A stretch of 64,000 nucleotides of DNA, from NCBI GenBank assembly GCA_017395635.1, contig JAFQOE010000008.1, positions 1-64,000 on the forward strand. Reading direction: 5' to 3'. A program made the translations under genes and the position numbers. Below, one piece after another: positions 62,396 to 64,000 of the stretch; position 1 is the stretch's first letter; the number at the start of each line of letters is the position of its first letter. The notes under the pieces were generated by a model. The model saw only the letters and a list, made by a program, of their open reading frames with translations, was not told where the DNA came from and searched no databases. The DNA comes from Lachnospiraceae bacterium (GTDB taxonomy: Bacteria; Bacillota; Clostridia; Lachnospirales; Lachnospiraceae).

Positions 62396-63268
62396 TCAGT
62401 TTATGCGAAAATAAATATATTGTGGTTTACATGAATTGGAATCCCATATTCTCATAATGAAATAAGAGTATTTTCCTAACTTGTTCAATTTTAACGATTT
62501 ATATTTTCCATCTGTGGTTGTACAACTAGAAATCATATCATCAATTATATATGTTTCACTATACGCTAAATCACCCAAGCCAAATCCATTGTATATTCCT
62601 TTTTTATTGTATCTGCACAACTTATAACTTAACGTTGAATCTTTTGTATTGGATTTACTGCTATCTAAAGTTACTTTCGTTCTTTTTGGTAAAATATATA
62701 CCTTGTTCCCGTTAATCTTCTTTGTTTTAATCTTCTTGTTGCCAGGAGCTTCAAATGTAATTCCTGATTGTAGAACCTTTCTAGAATCCTTTTTATATTT
62801 ATTGGCATTCCGAATATACATAAACGTGCAAACCTTGTTTTGTGAATTCAAATAAAATCGAAGAGTATATTTATTGGAACCCTTTTTATAACTATATTCC
62901 AAATATGTTTTCCATAAAGAAATATCATACTCGCAGCACATGGTATCATTCTGTATACTTTTATATATTTTATTCGATGTTTTTACTTTGTTTTTCTTTG
63001 TTTTTCCATATTTTTTCAAAACACGAGACGATTTATCTCCTATTTTTATTTTTCGTTTTGTAACTATATCACTACTATAAAAATATCTAAGTTCCGTTTT
63101 ACCCGTATACCATGGTTCTCCGATAAAATCATATTGCTTTCCTTCTTTATCTGTATAAACAAAATCACTTTTGTTTATTGTCGTTGCTGCCTCTACATCA
63201 TTATGGTAAAAAATACACATTACCATCACCACTGCTACTAGCATAATTTTTAATATTCTTTTCATCAT
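62396..63268 (-). CDS. Secreted basic protein, unknown function
   Basis: A 290-residue exported protein: signal peptide (about 1-27, ending DVEAA), and a Lys/Tyr-rich mature part (KKGSNKYTLRFYLNSQNKVC, KKIKTKKINGNKVYILPKR). High lysine and tyrosine resemble other secreted proteins of this genus that bind polysaccharide or wall polymers. I do not recognise a domain. ATG 63268 follows aggagg; longer frames upstream lack a site. Stands next to the LRR genes. Confidence 0.75.
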   Translation of the reverse strand: MMKRILKIMLVAVVMVMCIFYHNDVEAATTINKSDFVYTDKEGKQYDFIGEPWYTGKTELRYFYSSDIVTKRKIKIGDKSSRVLKKYGKTKKNKVKTSNKIYKSIQNDTMCCEYDISLWKTYLEYSYKKGSNKYTLRFYLNSQNKVCTFMYIRNANKYKKDSRKVLQSGITFEAPGNKKIKTKKINGNKVYILPKRTKVTLDSSKSNTKDSTLSYKLCRYNKKGIYNGFGLGDLAYSETYIIDDMISSCTTTDGKYKSLKLNKLGKYSYFIMRIWDSNSCKPQYIYFRIN

Positions 63269-63384
63269 ATAAATCCTCCTGTTCTGTTGTAAATATTTCA
63301 ATACAACTTCATTTTAACAGAAAAAAAATCAAAAAATCACGCATGTAACTTTTAACAGCATTTATGTAACTATTGGTAAAAAAT

Positions 63385-63428
63385 AAAAGAAGCAGCTCTC
63401 CAATTACAATCAAACAGCCACTTCTTTT
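63385..63428 (-). terminator. Terminator after the HD dGTPase-like gene
   Basis: On the minus strand, arms AAAAGAAG / CTTCTTTT with further partial pairing (GGCT/AGCT) and then ATTTTTT, 44 bases past the stop codon. Confidence 0.6.
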
Positions 63429-63471
63429 CATTCCTAATTTCTATATTCTATTTTCATTTTCGCTCATCCCG

Positions 63472-64000
63472 CTACTCAAAATATGACACATACCGAATCT
63501 GGTACGGACTCTTTGGGAACAAATACTCAAACAAATCCACAAAATAGTCATCTGTCATACTCGCCATATAATCCACCACCATTTGCTCCGGTGAAGTAGT
63601 TTCTAAGTAAGCGTTATATCCATAAGTCGCCGTACTCTCTTTCACAAACTCAATGTGATGCTTGTAGATAATCGAACTCTTATCCTTTGCCTTCACATCT
63701 GCTAAAAGCTTGTCATACATAGTGTGAAACATCGGTCTAATGCTATCTGTATAAGTTTTCTCCACCGCCTCATTGAAGTATATCTTCGCATAATTTTCCT
63801 TCTTGGTAGCTTTGATTGCCATATAATACGCATCATCCATGACAATACAATCCTTGCCATAGCTGTTCTCCACGATATTCACCACTAAGTTATTGATAAT
63901 CTCCGGATTACTCTTTCCAAATGCACGCTCATCGAATATATCATCGCTTTGTATCAGATTCGCTCTCTTAGCATCCTGCCGGTCTTTTCCAAGGTAAGCA
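63472..64000 (-). CDS. dGTPase-like HD protein, C-terminal part
   Basis: The frame is open from the window's right edge to the stop at 63472 (about 175 residues), so the gene is cut by the edge. AYLGKDRQDAKRANLI near the edge matches the segment just after the HD domain of deoxyguanosinetriphosphate triphosphohydrolase-like proteins (usual DAIAYLGKD...DA). The rest (YMASMTDDYFVDLFEYLFP) fits the C-terminal helical part. The product would cleave dNTPs to nucleosides. The true start is beyond the window. Confidence 0.75.
   Translation of the reverse strand, partial: AYLGKDRQDAKRANLIQSDDIFDERAFGKSNPEIINNLVVNIVENSYGKDCIVMDDAYYMAIKATKKENYAKIYFNEAVEKTYTDSIRPMFHTMYDKLLADVKAKDKSSIIYKHHIEFVKESTATYGYNAYLETTSPEQMVVDYMASMTDDYFVDLFEYLFPKSPYQIRYVSYFE

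Overview
The window is a low-GC (clearly AT-rich) Firmicutes chromosome segment. Gene content and family styles point to Clostridia, most likely Lachnospiraceae: a 545-residue zinc-ribbon membrane protein beside a TPM-domain protein, DUF4317 and DUF815 neighbours, a TnpV-like protein, BspA-like LRR_5 surface proteins, and an ftsE-ftsX-M23-S41 cluster. Taxonomy is inferred from family resemblance only; no rRNA or tRNA gene is visible.

Layout. 1-2030: a small secreted peptide and an ECF sigma/anti-sigma pair. 2240-7060: a small integrative element with a TnpV-like relic, two helically phased repeat arrays, two ribbon-helix-helix proteins, a tyrosine integrase, an excisionase-like protein, a divergent XRE repressor and a 221-residue unknown; it lies against the 3' end of guaA. 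7097-15320: purine and nitrogen genes (a guaA whose glutaminase active-site segment is missing, purC, an AGCS amino-acid:cation symporter, a GSI-beta-like glnA) plus a large hybrid histidine kinase. 15323-20760: a broken K+ channel gene, an ankyrin/OLD-nuclease pair, small membrane and lipoprotein genes. 21060-27450: sdpR-sdpI-CPBP immunity-like operon, a truncated methyltransferase next to an orphan gene tail, and a GntR-controlled ABC-2 transporter. 27785-32079: ftsE, ftsX, EnvC-like M23 protein and CtpA-like protease, a cell-wall hydrolysis module. 32153-40625: CdaR-like regulator, lone prepilin, MsmK/UgpC ATPase, degenerate TagA-like protein, LytR_C protein, FabG-like reductase, NlpC/P60 hydrolase, luxS with mtnN, and an OmpR-type regulator. 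40664-45375: ferredoxin-type aldo/keto reductase, a sigma-like protein lacking promoter-recognition regions, methyltransferase, zinc-ribbon protein, second ECF sigma/putative anti-sigma pair. 45590-53487: a long leftward run (TPM protein, zinc-ribbon membrane protein, B12/radical SAM protein, DUF815 ATPase, DUF4317 protein, decayed Rpn-type nuclease). 53885-57238: a rightward signalling cassette of REC-LytTR-FHA regulator, zinc-ribbon/FHA protein and membrane Ser/Thr kinase. 57256-64000: two LRR_5 surface proteins, small membrane and secreted proteins, and an HD dGTPase-like gene cut by the right edge.

How parts fit together. LuxS and MtnN complete S-adenosylhomocysteine recycling. FtsEX, the M23 coiled-coil protein and CtpA form a division-linked peptidoglycan hydrolase module. 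The kinase cassette would couple Ser/Thr phosphorylation through FHA domains to LytTR-driven transcription. The best candidates for something undescribed are the FHA-fused LytTR regulator with its kinase, the GuaA lacking its glutaminase active site, and the phased CTAGCA array next to the RHH proteins of the integrative element.
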